Shown one piece after another: positions 17,206 to 25,366 of a stretch of DNA of 64,000 nucleotides. The stretch comes from Bradyrhizobium centrolobii (lineage in GTDB: Bacteria; Pseudomonadota; Alphaproteobacteria; Rhizobiales; Xanthobacteraceae). The notes beneath the pieces were generated by a model. It saw only the letters and a list, made by a program, of their open reading frames with translations, ran no database searches and was not told where the DNA came from. The stretch is from positions 180,138 through 244,137 of the forward strand of contig NZ_LUUB01000078.1 of NCBI RefSeq assembly GCF_001641635.1, in the 5' to 3' direction. How positions within the stretch are numbered: the stretch's first letter is position 1; every line of letters starts with the position of its first letter. The position numbers and the translations under genes are program-made.

Positions 17206-18645
17206 TTATCCCGCCGCTTCGCCCGCATCCGGCTCAGCCGCATCCGCGGCCATCCGCGGCGGCCGCACCACCGTGACGGTGCAGGTCGCTTCCGAGGCCA
17301 CCTTGGACGAGACGCTGCCGAGCAGCCTGCGCCTGAACGAGCTCTGCCGCGCGCCAATGATGACGTGGTCGACCTGGTTGACCTCGGCGAACTCCAGGAG
17401 CGCCGCCGCCGGATCGACCGACTCCAGCACATGAACCGACAGCCGGCTCTCATCCAGCTTGAGCGGGGTAGCCCAGTGCCGCAGCGCCACCAGGCGATCG
17501 ATGTGCTTGTTGGAGCCCTGCTCGTCCAGCGTCCGGTCGATGGCGATGCGGTTGAGCTTGAGCACGTTGACGCAGGCGAGCCGCGCTGACGGCAGCGTGG
17601 CGAGGATGCGCTCGGTGGTGACGCGCAACGCCTCGTTCAGTTCCGGCGCGCCTTCCGCGGTATCGAGCGCGACCGCGAGGATCGGGCTCGATGCGATTTG
17701 CGCCGCGACATCCGATTTCGCGCGCGGCTGCGCGACGTCCTGGTTGAAGCGGCGCCGCCAGGCAACGCTGAGCGGATCGCGCTTCAACCGCTCCGAGCGC
17801 GCCGTGAGCTTGACCTGGTCCGGATGGGTAAGATCGAAGGCGAGCTGCGCGGCGGTCGGATAGCGCCAGACCGGCTCGATCTCGAGGCAGCGCAGCACAA
17901 CCTCCTGAAGCCAGGGCGGATAGTCCGCCCGCAGCCCGCGTGGCGGATCCGGATCACGCCACAGCCGGCGCCGCATCGCGCGCAGCGTCTCGCCCTCACC
18001 GAATGGCCGCTCGCCGGTGGTGAAGAAATAGAGCAGCACGCCGAGCGAAAACAGGTCGCTGCGCGGATCGTCGCGCACCCCGAGCAGCCGTTCCGGCGCC
18101 ATGTAGGGCGCGGTGCCGTAAGGCAGCCGGAACTCCTCCTGTAACAGGTCGGGCAGATGGTCGTGATGCGAAAGTCCATAGTCGATCAGCACTGCCTCAC
18201 CACTGTCGCGAAACATGATGCTGCTCGGCTTGATGTCGTGGTGGATCACGTTCTGGCGGTGCACGTCGGCTAGCGCGGTCGCGATCTTCGCAACCAGCAG
18301 GCGCGCCTCGTCATAAGGCAGCGGCAGGTCCGGCAGCCGCTTGTAGAGCGTGGTGCCGGGAACGCGCTCGATCACGACATAGGCCTGGTGGGCGAAATCG
18401 CCGGTGCCGAAACAGGCGGGCACGTGGGGCCCTGCGAGGCGCGGCAGGATCATCATCTCCATCTCGAAGGAGACGATCGCCGCCGGGTCCTCGCCCTCCG
18501 ACACCCGCGGGATCTTCATCAGCAGCGGCACATCGATGCCGGGATGGGTGACGGTCCACAGCGTCGCCATGCCGCCGGCATGGACGCTTTCGCCGATCGT
18601 GTAGCCGTCGATTTCCGCGCCGGGCCTGACCAGGGGTATCGGCAT
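17206..18645 (-). CDS. Serine/threonine protein kinase fused to a universal stress protein domain
   Basis: A 479-residue cytoplasmic protein. An N-terminal Hanks-type kinase (about residues 14-275) has a glycine loop ESVHAGGMA, lysine K44 in LLMKIP, the catalytic loop IHHDIKPSS with D137 and K139, metal-binding D155 in IDYG and the APE-type YMAPE. HRD is changed to HHD and DFG to DYG, so it is a non-RD kinase but has its catalytic residues. The C-terminal half (about 315-465) reads as a Usp fold, with VDHVIIGARQSSFRR and GSVSSKVASEATCTVTVVR matching the nucleotide-binding Usp motif. It is last in the minus-strand cluster, 5 bp after the phosphoesterase gene. Confidence 0.88.
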   Translation of the reverse strand: MPIPLVRPGAEIDGYTIGESVHAGGMATLWTVTHPGIDVPLLMKIPRVSEGEDPAAIVSFEMEMMILPRLAGPHVPACFGTGDFAHQAYVVIERVPGTTLYKRLPDLPLPYDEARLLVAKIATALADVHRQNVIHHDIKPSSIMFRDSGEAVLIDYGLSHHDHLPDLLQEEFRLPYGTAPYMAPERLLGVRDDPRSDLFSLGVLLYFFTTGERPFGEGETLRAMRRRLWRDPDPPRGLRADYPPWLQEVVLRCLEIEPVWRYPTAAQLAFDLTHPDQVKLTARSERLKRDPLSVAWRRRFNQDVAQPRAKSDVAAQIASSPILAVALDTAEGAPELNEALRVTTERILATLPSARLACVNVLKLNRIAIDRTLDEQGSNKHIDRLVALRHWATPLKLDESRLSVHVLESVDPAAALLEFAEVNQVDHVIIGARQSSFRRRLLGSVSSKVASEATCTVTVVRPPRMAADAAEPDAGEAAG

Positions 18646-18650
18646 CGCCG

Positions 18651-19391
18651 TCAGCGTCCCTGCGACAGCCGGTCGGCGAGCCAGTGCGGCAGACCGTTCT
18701 CGCGGATCCGGTTCGCCGCGCTGGCGATGTCATAGGGCGCGCGGCAATAGGTGATCTGGCACGAGACCGTGTCGAACAGCACGAACGCTGCGGACGGATC
18801 GCCGTCGCGCGGCTGGCCGACCGCGCCGAGCACGGCGAGCCATTGCCGCCCGCGCAGGAGCGGCACGGAGACATCGGTCTTGGGCACGAGGCTCGTCATC
18901 TTCGCCGTCACCGACATCGAATAGAGCGCGGGACGGTGGATGTGGCCGCAAAAGGTGACATGTGCGGGCGTCGATATCAGGCTTCTGGCGGCGTCCACCG
19001 TCGAGCGGACATAGTGCCAGCGCTGCGGGTGAGAGGCTTCCGAGTGCACGAACAGACGATCGCCATCCTCGACAAGCATCGGCAGCTCGGCGAGGAACCG
19101 GCGCTGCGCGGTATCGAGCCGCCCGCGGGTCCATTCGATCGCGATCTGCGCCTCGGCGTTCATGGTCTCGGCCGAGGAATTCACCGCCTGGTCGTGATTG
19201 CCGCGCACGGCGACGGCGCCACGGCCGACCAGCTCCATCGCCATATCCACCACCCATTCGGGATCAGCGCCATAGCCAACGAGATCGCCGAGCAGCACGA
19301 TCCGCTCAGCGCCGCGCGCCTGTGCGGCCTTCAGGCACGCTTCGAACGCCTGCCGGTTGCCGTGGATATCCGAGAAGACAGCTAGAAGCAC
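18651..19391 (-). CDS. Calcineurin-like metallophosphoesterase
   Basis: Encodes 246 residues from GTG 19391, chosen because GGAGG lies 4-8 bases ahead and because the first metal motif follows at once. The dinuclear metal motifs are in order: SDIHGN, GDLVGYGADP, GNHD, then a histidine in FVHSEA and GHIHRP. Proteins of this compact type can be protein phosphatases or phosphodiesterases. It lies immediately upstream of a Ser/Thr kinase gene (5 bp gap), so it is a good candidate for the phosphatase that reverses that kinase. That is an inference from position. Confidence 0.88.
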   Translation of the reverse strand: MLLAVFSDIHGNRQAFEACLKAAQARGAERIVLLGDLVGYGADPEWVVDMAMELVGRGAVAVRGNHDQAVNSSAETMNAEAQIAIEWTRGRLDTAQRRFLAELPMLVEDGDRLFVHSEASHPQRWHYVRSTVDAARSLISTPAHVTFCGHIHRPALYSMSVTAKMTSLVPKTDVSVPLLRGRQWLAVLGAVGQPRDGDPSAAFVLFDTVSCQITYCRAPYDIASAANRIRENGLPHWLADRLSQGR

Positions 19392-19509
19392 GCACCCTCC
19401 ACCCTCGAAAGGTAATCTGGAAGCCGATAAAGCCAATTTGAGGGACGTCAACAAGATGCGCCAGCGCGGGATGATTTTCCAGCGCGCCGCTGTCGCGATG
19501 ATGAAGAGG

Positions 19510-20115
19510 TTATTGCTCGTCCTTCGGCGGCATCCGGGGCGGCGGCAGCGGCGTGAACACGGCACCTTGCGCGCCGGCAGGCGGAGCGTTGAACTCACCG
19601 GTTGAGGAGTCGCCACCGGACGTCTCGAGGATGGTCTTGGGCGTCACATATTCCCGGACCATGTCAATGAGGCTGCCCTCGCCGCCGCCAAAGTCCGCCG
19701 CGCGCCCGCCTTGCGGATGCCCGGCCGCGATCTCGTTCTGCGCCGCGTGGGTCTTGTCAGCCAGCCTATCGTTGTAGGGCACGCGAAAAGCCCGCGGGAT
19801 GCCGCTCGGGCGGTTGTCCTCGCCGAGCTCCTCGACCCAGAAATAGATCGAGCCGGGATCGCCCTCCAGCGAATGCGGCTCGACGATGCGGGCATGGAGC
19901 AGCTTGAACGAGGTCGGCATGCGCTCCGTGCTGGCCCAGCCGAGCAACCCGCGCATGCCGCCGAAGCTGACGACATAGAACGCGCTGGTCACGACCACCG
20001 CGATCGCCTTCAGCGACCAGTGCAGGCGCGCATAGACCAGCACGACCAGCAGCAATGCGCCGATGACGGCGTAGGCAACCGACAACGTGAAGATGACCAG
20101 TTGCAGATCACTCAC
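19510..20115 (-). CDS. Membrane-anchored hypothetical protein with disordered tail
   Basis: A 201-residue protein with two N-terminal membrane segments (about residues 5-28 and 33-53). A soluble domain (about 60-135) contains GSIYFWVEELGEDNRPSG and FRVPYNDRLADKTH, and the C-terminal tail is Pro/Gly/Ala-rich (PLPPPRMPPKDEQ). I do not recognise the family. Its start overlaps the end of the next upstream gene by 8 bp, so it belongs to the same transcript. A 118-bp gap separates it from the phosphoesterase downstream. Confidence 0.75.
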   Translation of the reverse strand: MSDLQLVIFTLSVAYAVIGALLLVVLVYARLHWSLKAIAVVVTSAFYVVSFGGMRGLLGWASTERMPTSFKLLHARIVEPHSLEGDPGSIYFWVEELGEDNRPSGIPRAFRVPYNDRLADKTHAAQNEIAAGHPQGGRAADFGGGEGSLIDMVREYVTPKTILETSGGDSSTGEFNAPPAGAQGAVFTPLPPPRMPPKDEQ

Positions 20116-20779
20116 GGCGCACCCTCACACCGGTCTTCGGATCGACGTCGCCGCCGTTGCGCCAACTGCTGCGGAAGGTCTCCAGCAGCGATTTCGGCCG
20201 CTGGTCGACGGTGACCACCTTGCCCTCGGCATCGAGCCGGAACCGCACCGCCGTCTTCTCGTCGCCGGTGTGGTCGAGCGTCAGCTTGTTGTCAAAGATG
20301 ACCTGCGCGGTCGGATTGAGCTTTTGCACCTTCACATTCGCCTGGACCGGCTCGCCGGTCGTCGCCACGAAGTGCGAGATGTTGACGGTGTATTCGCCCG
20401 CGACGATGCCGCGCACGGTGACGATCTCCTCGCGGATTGGCGAGGCGATCTTCTTGCCGTTGACCATGATGAAGTCGTTGGCGCCGCCCCGGTCGTCGCG
20501 GTCGAGGGTGAGGAAGCCGGCCTCGCGGTGCCGGTACCAGGCGATGTTACCGGCGGGATCCTGCACGAACAGGTCGAGATCGTCAGGGTGATTGTCCGGC
20601 CAGTCCAGCGTAATCATGAACTCGGCCTTGGAGTCGATCTTGCCGTCCTTGGCATCCGGGGAGACCGCAAGCAGGGCGAGGAAGAACAGGAAGGCGACCA
20701 CCTGGAGCGCCTTGAACAGCATCACGCCCAGCGGATCGAACGGCTCCTCGCGCGGATAGAGACCGAAATCATCCATCAT
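20108..20779 (-). CDS. Membrane-anchored beta-sandwich-like protein, YfaP/DUF2135-like
   Basis: About 223 residues from ATG 20779 (MMDDFGLYPREEPFDPLGV). One membrane segment (about 20-42) anchors a periplasmic domain. The stretch ITLDWPDNHPDDLDLFVQD then PAGNIAWY recalls the W..-DDLDLxVxxPxG pattern of DUF2135/YfaP-type domains; this likeness is by eye only. It overlaps the upstream channel gene by 11 bp and the downstream gene by 8 bp. Position next to a MotA/TolQ/ExbB protein suggests the role that a MotB/TolR/ExbD partner would play, but the sequence is not of that family. Confidence 0.7.
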   Translation of the reverse strand: MMDDFGLYPREEPFDPLGVMLFKALQVVAFLFFLALLAVSPDAKDGKIDSKAEFMITLDWPDNHPDDLDLFVQDPAGNIAWYRHREAGFLTLDRDDRGGANDFIMVNGKKIASPIREEIVTVRGIVAGEYTVNISHFVATTGEPVQANVKVQKLNPTAQVIFDNKLTLDHTGDEKTAVRFRLDAEGKVVTVDQRPKSLLETFRSSWRNGGDVDPKTGVRVRRE

Positions 20780-21530
20780 GACGGCGTTCCAGAGCCGGCG
20801 TGACATAGGTCTCGGTCAACATCACCGCGTCCGAGAACACCCGCTGGGTCGCGGCATCGAGCATGTAGTACTGGATGCGGACCAGGATCGAGCCGACGAG
20901 GCCCGCGAGCGTCGTGTACATCGCGACCGCCATGCCGTCGCTCATCATCCCCATCGAGGAACGCATCGCGACCTTGTCGGCGGCATCCAGCCCCGCGATC
21001 GGCGCCAGCATGATGATGAAGCCGATGATGGTCCCGAGCAGGCCGAGCTTCATCAGCGTATCAGAGACGAAAGCACCAAAGCCGTTGGAGCCGCGCAGCC
21101 GGTCGGCGAGCGTCCGCAGTAGCAGCGTCTGGTCGACCGGCCGGTAGTCCTGCGCGGCCGCCTTGGTCACCAGGCTTTCGATGTGATCCCGCACCAGCCC
21201 GCGCGGCAGCGCGGTTCCGCTCTTGTCGAGCGCCTTGCTCCCCTCGGCAGCCGACAGCACCGCGCGGCAGCGCCGCGCCGCCGCCCCCTCACGCGCGATT
21301 GCGCGCGTCCGCAGGAAGCAGTGCCCACAGGTGACGATATAGAGCACCGCGATCACGCTCGAAATGTAGGTCCGGTCCGAGGTCAGCATCAGATGGATCA
21401 GCCCGAACCGCCATAACAGGACGACGGCAAAGATCGAAAGCCCGGTGAAAATCATCCAGAACAGGAGCGCGCTCCGCTCGGACGGGTCGGCCGGTTGCCG
21501 CACGGTCGGTCCAATCGTTATCGAGCTCAT
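20769..21530 (-). CDS. MotA/TolQ/ExbB family proton channel protein
   Basis: Encodes 253 residues with membrane segments at about 22-42, 55-72, 160-182 and 200-222. The pattern MKLGLLGTIIGFIIML followed by SDGMAVAMYTTLAGLVGSI is the hallmark of the MotA/TolQ/ExbB channel domain, whose pentamers use the proton gradient to drive a partner. No ExbD/TolR/MotB homologue is seen nearby; a DUF2135-like membrane protein occupies that place. It is first in the five-gene minus-strand cluster and divergent from the two-component pair, with 187 bp between starts for promoters. Confidence 0.85.
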   Translation of the reverse strand: MSSITIGPTVRQPADPSERSALLFWMIFTGLSIFAVVLLWRFGLIHLMLTSDRTYISSVIAVLYIVTCGHCFLRTRAIAREGAAARRCRAVLSAAEGSKALDKSGTALPRGLVRDHIESLVTKAAAQDYRPVDQTLLLRTLADRLRGSNGFGAFVSDTLMKLGLLGTIIGFIIMLAPIAGLDAADKVAMRSSMGMMSDGMAVAMYTTLAGLVGSILVRIQYYMLDAATQRVFSDAVMLTETYVTPALERRHDG

Positions 21531-21717
21531 GCTGCATCGCTCCGGCCTGCAACGATCATTCGTTGCGGATTAGATCAAAACCGCAGCGCCCGGTCCAAAG
21601 AGCCATGCCCAATCCGGCTTGGGAAATTTGCCCGAGCCGCCCCCCTGCCCTTCCCCGCAATTGGCAAGGCGCGGCGGCGTTGTTACTGTGAGCTTAGCAA
21701 ACGTTGGGGGTGATCGC

Positions 21718-23088
21718 ATGCGTCTCGTGCTTCAGCTCGTCGCCCGCCTGCTTCTCATCGTCGCGCTCTGCCTGGGGGCGGCGACGGTGTGGGCCACATT
21801 TGATGCCTATCGCAGCGTGGACCGCGCAACTGCCGCGTCCGCGCAGCGGGTCGCGCAGGCACTGGAGGCGCTGTACTGGCGCGAGCTGTTGCTGCGCAGC
21901 AGCAGGATGCGCGAACACCTCCTGCCGGTTCCCGACTGGCGCACGCTGGAGACGATGAAGCTGATCTCGCCCGGCGTCTGCGTCCAGTTCCAGCCGGCGG
22001 CCGCATTCGAAAAGCCGCTCTGCGGCCAGAACCAGGGCATCGGCAAGACGGCGCCGCGCTGGTTCGCATCCATCGTACCGACCTTCCTCGGCAGCCATGC
22101 CGAGGTGGTGCGGCCCGTCAGTCCCCGCGCCGCGGCAGCCGGCACGGTCGTCGCGACACCGGATGAAGCGGCCGCGATCTCGCTCGCCTGGGAGTACATC
22201 CTCAACGTGATCGACGTCGCGCTGCTGATGTCGGCGGCGATCGCGTTGCTCGCCTCACTGGCGATCGCGCATACGCTGGCGCCGGCGCGCACGATCGTCA
22301 CCGCGCTACAGCGCATGGCGCGCGGCCAGTATCGCACGCCGTTGCCGCGCTTCCGCTCCATGGAGCTTGCGATGATCGGCGAGGCCGTAGGCGAGCTCGG
22401 CGGCCGGCTGGAAGAGGCCACCGAGCAGCGCGCTACGCTGACGCGGCGCCTGATCGAGATCCGCGAAGACGAGCGTCGCGCCCTCGCCCGCGAGCTGCAC
22501 GATGAGTTCGGGCAGAATCTCTCTGCCATTCTGGCTTTCGCCAACACGATCGAGACCGCGAGCGCGAAGGAAACTAAAGTGAACGGGATCGCGCAGGATG
22601 CGCGGATGATCTCGCAGGCGACCCACCGCATTATGACCTCGCTGCGCGACACGCTGAAGCGGCTGCGCAATCCCCTGCCCGAGGAGCTCGGGCTCGAGGC
22701 GAGCCTCGTTAATCTCGTCGACCGCTGGCGTTCGCAGAGCACGACGCAGCCGACGATCCAGCTCGATCTCAAGGGGGATCTCGCCGACATCAGCAGCCAG
22801 GCCGCCACCACCGCCTATCGCGTCGCCCAGGAGTGCCTGACCAATGCGCTGCGCCACAGCGCGGCGCGTGAGATCTCGCTGCGCATCGAGCGCCGTTCCG
22901 GCGAGGACGATGCGCTGCTGATCAGTGTCGAGGATGACGGCGGCGGCGATGCGACGCGCGTCGCGCAATCAGCCGGCTTCGGCCTCACCGGCATTCGCGA
23001 GCGCGTCGCGGCCGCCGGTGGCTCGCTGTCTATCCTGCCGGCAACACGCGGCCTCAGCGTGGCCGCCACGATCCCGCTTGCGGCGTGA
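21718..23088 (+). CDS. NarL-family sensor histidine kinase
   Basis: A 456-residue kinase from ATG 21718. Two membrane segments (about 5-25 and 160-185) flank a periplasmic domain with three cysteines. A HAMP-like stretch comes next, then HisKA_3 with H261 in ARELHDEFGQN, and a HATPase domain with QECLTNALRHS, the DDGGG box and GFGLTGIRERV. This layout is typical of NarX/DegS-type kinases. The response regulator gene begins 7 bp after its stop, so the pair is one operon. The signal is unknown; it is divergent from the proton-channel/kinase cluster. Confidence 0.92.
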   Translation: MRLVLQLVARLLLIVALCLGAATVWATFDAYRSVDRATAASAQRVAQALEALYWRELLLRSSRMREHLLPVPDWRTLETMKLISPGVCVQFQPAAAFEKPLCGQNQGIGKTAPRWFASIVPTFLGSHAEVVRPVSPRAAAAGTVVATPDEAAAISLAWEYILNVIDVALLMSAAIALLASLAIAHTLAPARTIVTALQRMARGQYRTPLPRFRSMELAMIGEAVGELGGRLEEATEQRATLTRRLIEIREDERRALARELHDEFGQNLSAILAFANTIETASAKETKVNGIAQDARMISQATHRIMTSLRDTLKRLRNPLPEELGLEASLVNLVDRWRSQSTTQPTIQLDLKGDLADISSQAATTAYRVAQECLTNALRHSAAREISLRIERRSGEDDALLISVEDDGGGDATRVAQSAGFGLTGIRERVAAAGGSLSILPATRGLSVAATIPLAA

Positions 23089-23095
23089 GGCCGGC

Positions 23096-23749
23096 ATGAC
23101 CGAGGTGGCGGCAAAAGGCGTCTCCGTGCTGCTGGTCGACGATCACCCGATCGTCCGGCAGGGGTATCGGCGCGTGCTGGAAAGCCAGGGCGACCTCCAT
23201 GTCGTGGCGGAAGCCGACAACGCCGCGGACGCCTATAGCGCCTTCAAGGCGCATGATCCCGACGTCGTCGTGATGGACATCTCGATGCCCGGCGCGAGCG
23301 GGCTGGAAGCGATCCGCAACATCCGCGCCCGCAACCCGCGCGCGCGCATTCTCGTCTTCACCATGCACAACGAGGCCGTGCTGGTGAAAGCCGCCTTCGG
23401 CGCCGGCGCCAGCGGCTTCGTCACCAAGAGCAGCGAGCCGTCCGCGGTCGTGAAGGCGATCCGCAGCGTCAACCGTGGCGAGCGCGCCATGAGCGATGAC
23501 ATCGCCCATGTGCTCGCCGAGGACAGCCTGTCGCCGAGCGGCTCGGTGCTGGACCAACTCGGCGAGCGCGAGATCGAAATCCTGCGCCAGTTCGCCGGCG
23601 GCGCCACGACCGAGCAGATCGCATCGCATCTCAATCTCAGTGTGAAGACCGTCCAGAATTACCACTACCTGATCAAGGCCAAGACCGGCGCGCGCACGGA
23701 CGCGCAGCTCGTGCGGCTGGCAGCGACTTGCGGCCTGACGAAAATCTAG
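23096..23749 (+). CDS. NarL/FixJ-family response regulator
   Basis: A 217-residue regulator. The receiver domain has DD at 16-17, phosphoacceptor D61 in VVVMDISMPG and lysine in FVTKSSE. The C-terminal LuxR-type HTH reads LGEREIEILRQFAGGATTE then LNLSVKTVQNYHYLIKAK. The usual HxxNIxxKL is changed to NYHYLIKAK, still compatible with the fold. It starts 7 bp after its cognate kinase. Targets may include the divergent cluster at 17206-21530, which is an inference from position. Confidence 0.93.
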   Translation: MTEVAAKGVSVLLVDDHPIVRQGYRRVLESQGDLHVVAEADNAADAYSAFKAHDPDVVVMDISMPGASGLEAIRNIRARNPRARILVFTMHNEAVLVKAAFGAGASGFVTKSSEPSAVVKAIRSVNRGERAMSDDIAHVLAEDSLSPSGSVLDQLGEREIEILRQFAGGATTEQIASHLNLSVKTVQNYHYLIKAKTGARTDAQLVRLAATCGLTKI

Positions 23750-23825
23750 CAGCAGTGCTGCCGGATTCTTTGAATGACGTAATTACTTTTCAAGTCCCTC
23801 GCGCCAGCCGATTGCTGCGCGGAAC

Positions 23826-23851
23826 GGAACAGAGACCATTGAGCTCCGGTT
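23826..23851 (+). promoter_or_regulatory. Possible EcfG-type stress promoter of the 105-residue gene
   Basis: GGAAC at 23826-23830, then 16 bases, then CGGTT at 23847-23851. The alphaproteobacterial EcfG consensus is GGAAC-N16/17-CGTT; the -10 part here has one extra G, so the match is good but not exact. The coding start is about 27 bp downstream, allowing a short leader with AAGGAG. Confidence 0.45.
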
Positions 23852-23878
23852 AGTAGCAGAGCGGAAGGAGTAAACGCC

Positions 23879-24196
23879 ATGAGTAAGGGTAATCATAAGG
23901 GTAGTCACAAGGCAGTCGCCCATCCCCCGATCATCACAGTAGGCGAGCTCATCGACGAACTTTGCCGCTTGCCGGATACGGCCGTCGTCCACTTCCACTG
24001 CCCCATGCTCGATCAGGAGCTCACATTCTACCGCTTTCGAAAGCGGTCAAAGGACCTTGTCGAAATCGAAGTCAATGCATACCCGGAAAGCCCGCCGGTC
24101 GTGCCATCGTCCGACGCCACTTTGCACGCGCGCAGACAGTCGGCTCACTCGCCGTCCCTTCGCAACGGGAACCTTCTTCACAAGGCGAGAGGGTGA
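23879..24196 (+). CDS. Small hypothetical protein
   Basis: A 105-residue protein beginning MSKGNHKGSHKAVAHPPII. AAGGAG lies 8 bases before the ATG, a strong ribosome site. A middle region (about residues 20-70) alternates hydrophobic and charged residues (VGELIDELCRLPDTAVVHF) and looks folded; the tail is basic and probably loose. It is preceded by an EcfG-like motif, which would make it a general-stress gene. I do not recognise the family. Confidence 0.65.
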   Translation: MSKGNHKGSHKAVAHPPIITVGELIDELCRLPDTAVVHFHCPMLDQELTFYRFRKRSKDLVEIEVNAYPESPPVVPSSDATLHARRQSAHSPSLRNGNLLHKARG

Positions 24197-24235
24197 ACTA
24201 GCCGCCAAGTGCTTCGGGGCGAGAGTGTTGTCCGC

Positions 24236-24826
24236 CTACGCCGCCTGCAACCCGCGCAGCAGCAGCACCAGCGTCGCGTCGACGCGCGCGGGCAGGTCGG
24301 CATCCTTCCACTCGTCGGCATGGGCCGGATGGTGGAAGCGGCAGGTCGCATCGAAGATCGCGCGGGCGGTGGCCTTGGTGTCGGTGACGTAGAAGACGCC
24401 CTGCTTCACACCGTCGGACAGGATCGCCGACATCTGGTCGATCAGGCCGTCCTTGTGGCACTTCACCGCGGCGCAGGCTTCGCGCGCCAGCGTCAGATAG
24501 GTCTGGAACATCTCGGGATCGTCGCACACGCGTTCGCGCTTGGCGGCGAACAGCGTGCGCAGCCAGCGGTCGAGCCGCGCCGGCGCGGGGCCGGCGCTGT
24601 CCTCGGCGATCTGGCGCAGCGGCCCATCGATACGTTCGAGCCAGCGTTTGGCAACGGCCTCGCGCAGCGAGGCCTTGCTCGGGAAATGCCGGTAGACGCT
24701 GCCGTGGCTCACATCGAGCGCACGGGCAACGTCGACTACGGTGGCCTTGGCAAGTCCGTAGCGCCTGAGCACGTCCTCGGTGACTTCGAGGATCCGCTCC
24801 GGCGTCAAGATAACGGCTTCATTCAT
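24236..24826 (-). CDS. TetR/AcrR family transcriptional regulator
   Basis: About 196 residues from ATG 24826. The N-terminal HTH lies at about residues 8-52, with KATVVDVARALDVSHGSVY and RHFPSKASLREAV, the standard TetR DNA-binding pattern. The C-terminal ligand domain is variable (includes TCRFHHPAH). A further upstream ATG at 24856 is possible but has no better ribosome site. Likely targets are itself or neighbours; paired inverted repeats about 330 bp upstream are candidate operators. Confidence 0.88.
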   Translation of the reverse strand: MNEAVILTPERILEVTEDVLRRYGLAKATVVDVARALDVSHGSVYRHFPSKASLREAVAKRWLERIDGPLRQIAEDSAGPAPARLDRWLRTLFAAKRERVCDDPEMFQTYLTLAREACAAVKCHKDGLIDQMSAILSDGVKQGVFYVTDTKATARAIFDATCRFHHPAHADEWKDADLPARVDATLVLLLRGLQAA

Positions 24827-24916
24827 GCCAGCACCACGTTCCCGCTCTGGGTTCATTCATCCGGCGAAGGAGCTGCTTCCGAAGCGCCCCTGCCGGTCGT
24901 TCGGAAAGCTCTCGCC

Positions 24917-25018
24917 TTAATGAGGCAGTTTTGCAGCCTGCGCCGCGATCTGGCGCGCCACCAGCAAATTGAGCCAATGCCCAATCGTCCCGGTGAAGTT
25001 GATGATTTCGGTCGTCAT
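24917..25018 (-). CDS. Very small protein (33 residues)
   Basis: A frame MTTEIINFTGTIGHWLNLL then VARQIAAQAAKLPH and TAA. GGAG lies 9 bases before the ATG. The first half is amphipathic and could lie on a membrane. It is upstream of the TetR gene on the same strand with a 90-bp gap. The ribosome site and tidy frame make it plausible, but size alone leaves doubt. Confidence 0.45.
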   Translation of the reverse strand: MTTEIINFTGTIGHWLNLLVARQIAAQAAKLPH

Positions 25019-25157
25019 TTTCTTATTCTCCACTCGTCCGCGGCCCTCGCCCATCAATTACGTCCCTCGATCCGCACTTGTTTCGGATGTCGGGCTCCCC
25101 GGGAGGTAACCGCGAGACGCCCAATCGGAGCGCCCGCGAATGGATATACACGTCTCG

Positions 25158-25201
25158 CTGACAGATTTCAATATCTGTCAGTCAATGATCCGTGATTGAC
25201 A
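25158..25201. promoter_or_regulatory. Two adjacent inverted repeats, candidate regulator operators
   Basis: CTGACAGAT at 25158-25166 pairs with ATCTGTCAG at 25173-25181, 6 bases apart, a perfect palindrome of TetR-operator size. Overlapping it, GTCAAT at 25181-25186 and ATTGAC at 25195-25200 form a second inverted repeat, and TGTCA/TGACA half-sites recur through the region. The 348-bp gap 25019-25366 holds no gene I can support apart from these sites. They lie between the TetR gene and purB. A weak intrinsic hairpin is the alternative reading. Confidence 0.5.
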
Positions 25202-25366
25202 GTTAGTTTCTGGGGCCGGACCGGCCGGATCCGCCCCCGATCGTTCCCACCACCTTGGCCGAGTCGTTTGTTTCGCCCTCCCGCTCTGCTAAATCGCGGC
25301 GTAAAAAGCATCTTGGCCGGAGCCGCGCCCCCTGGGCGCCCCCGCCCCACCTTCCGGAGCCGTCAG

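Noticed and set aside
17206..21530. Reading the MotA/TolQ/ExbB cluster as a Zorya defence system
   Set aside because: There is no OmpA/MotB-like ZorB, and no ZorC, ZorD or ZorE helicase or nuclease; the neighbours are a kinase and a phosphoesterase.
25196..25224. TTGACA at 25196 as a purB promoter
   Set aside because: No acceptable -10 lies 16-18 bases downstream (sequence there is GC-rich).
25196..25366. N-terminal extension of PurB
   Set aside because: Pro/Arg-rich with no homology, and the ATG at 25367 has a ribosome site and matches PurB length.
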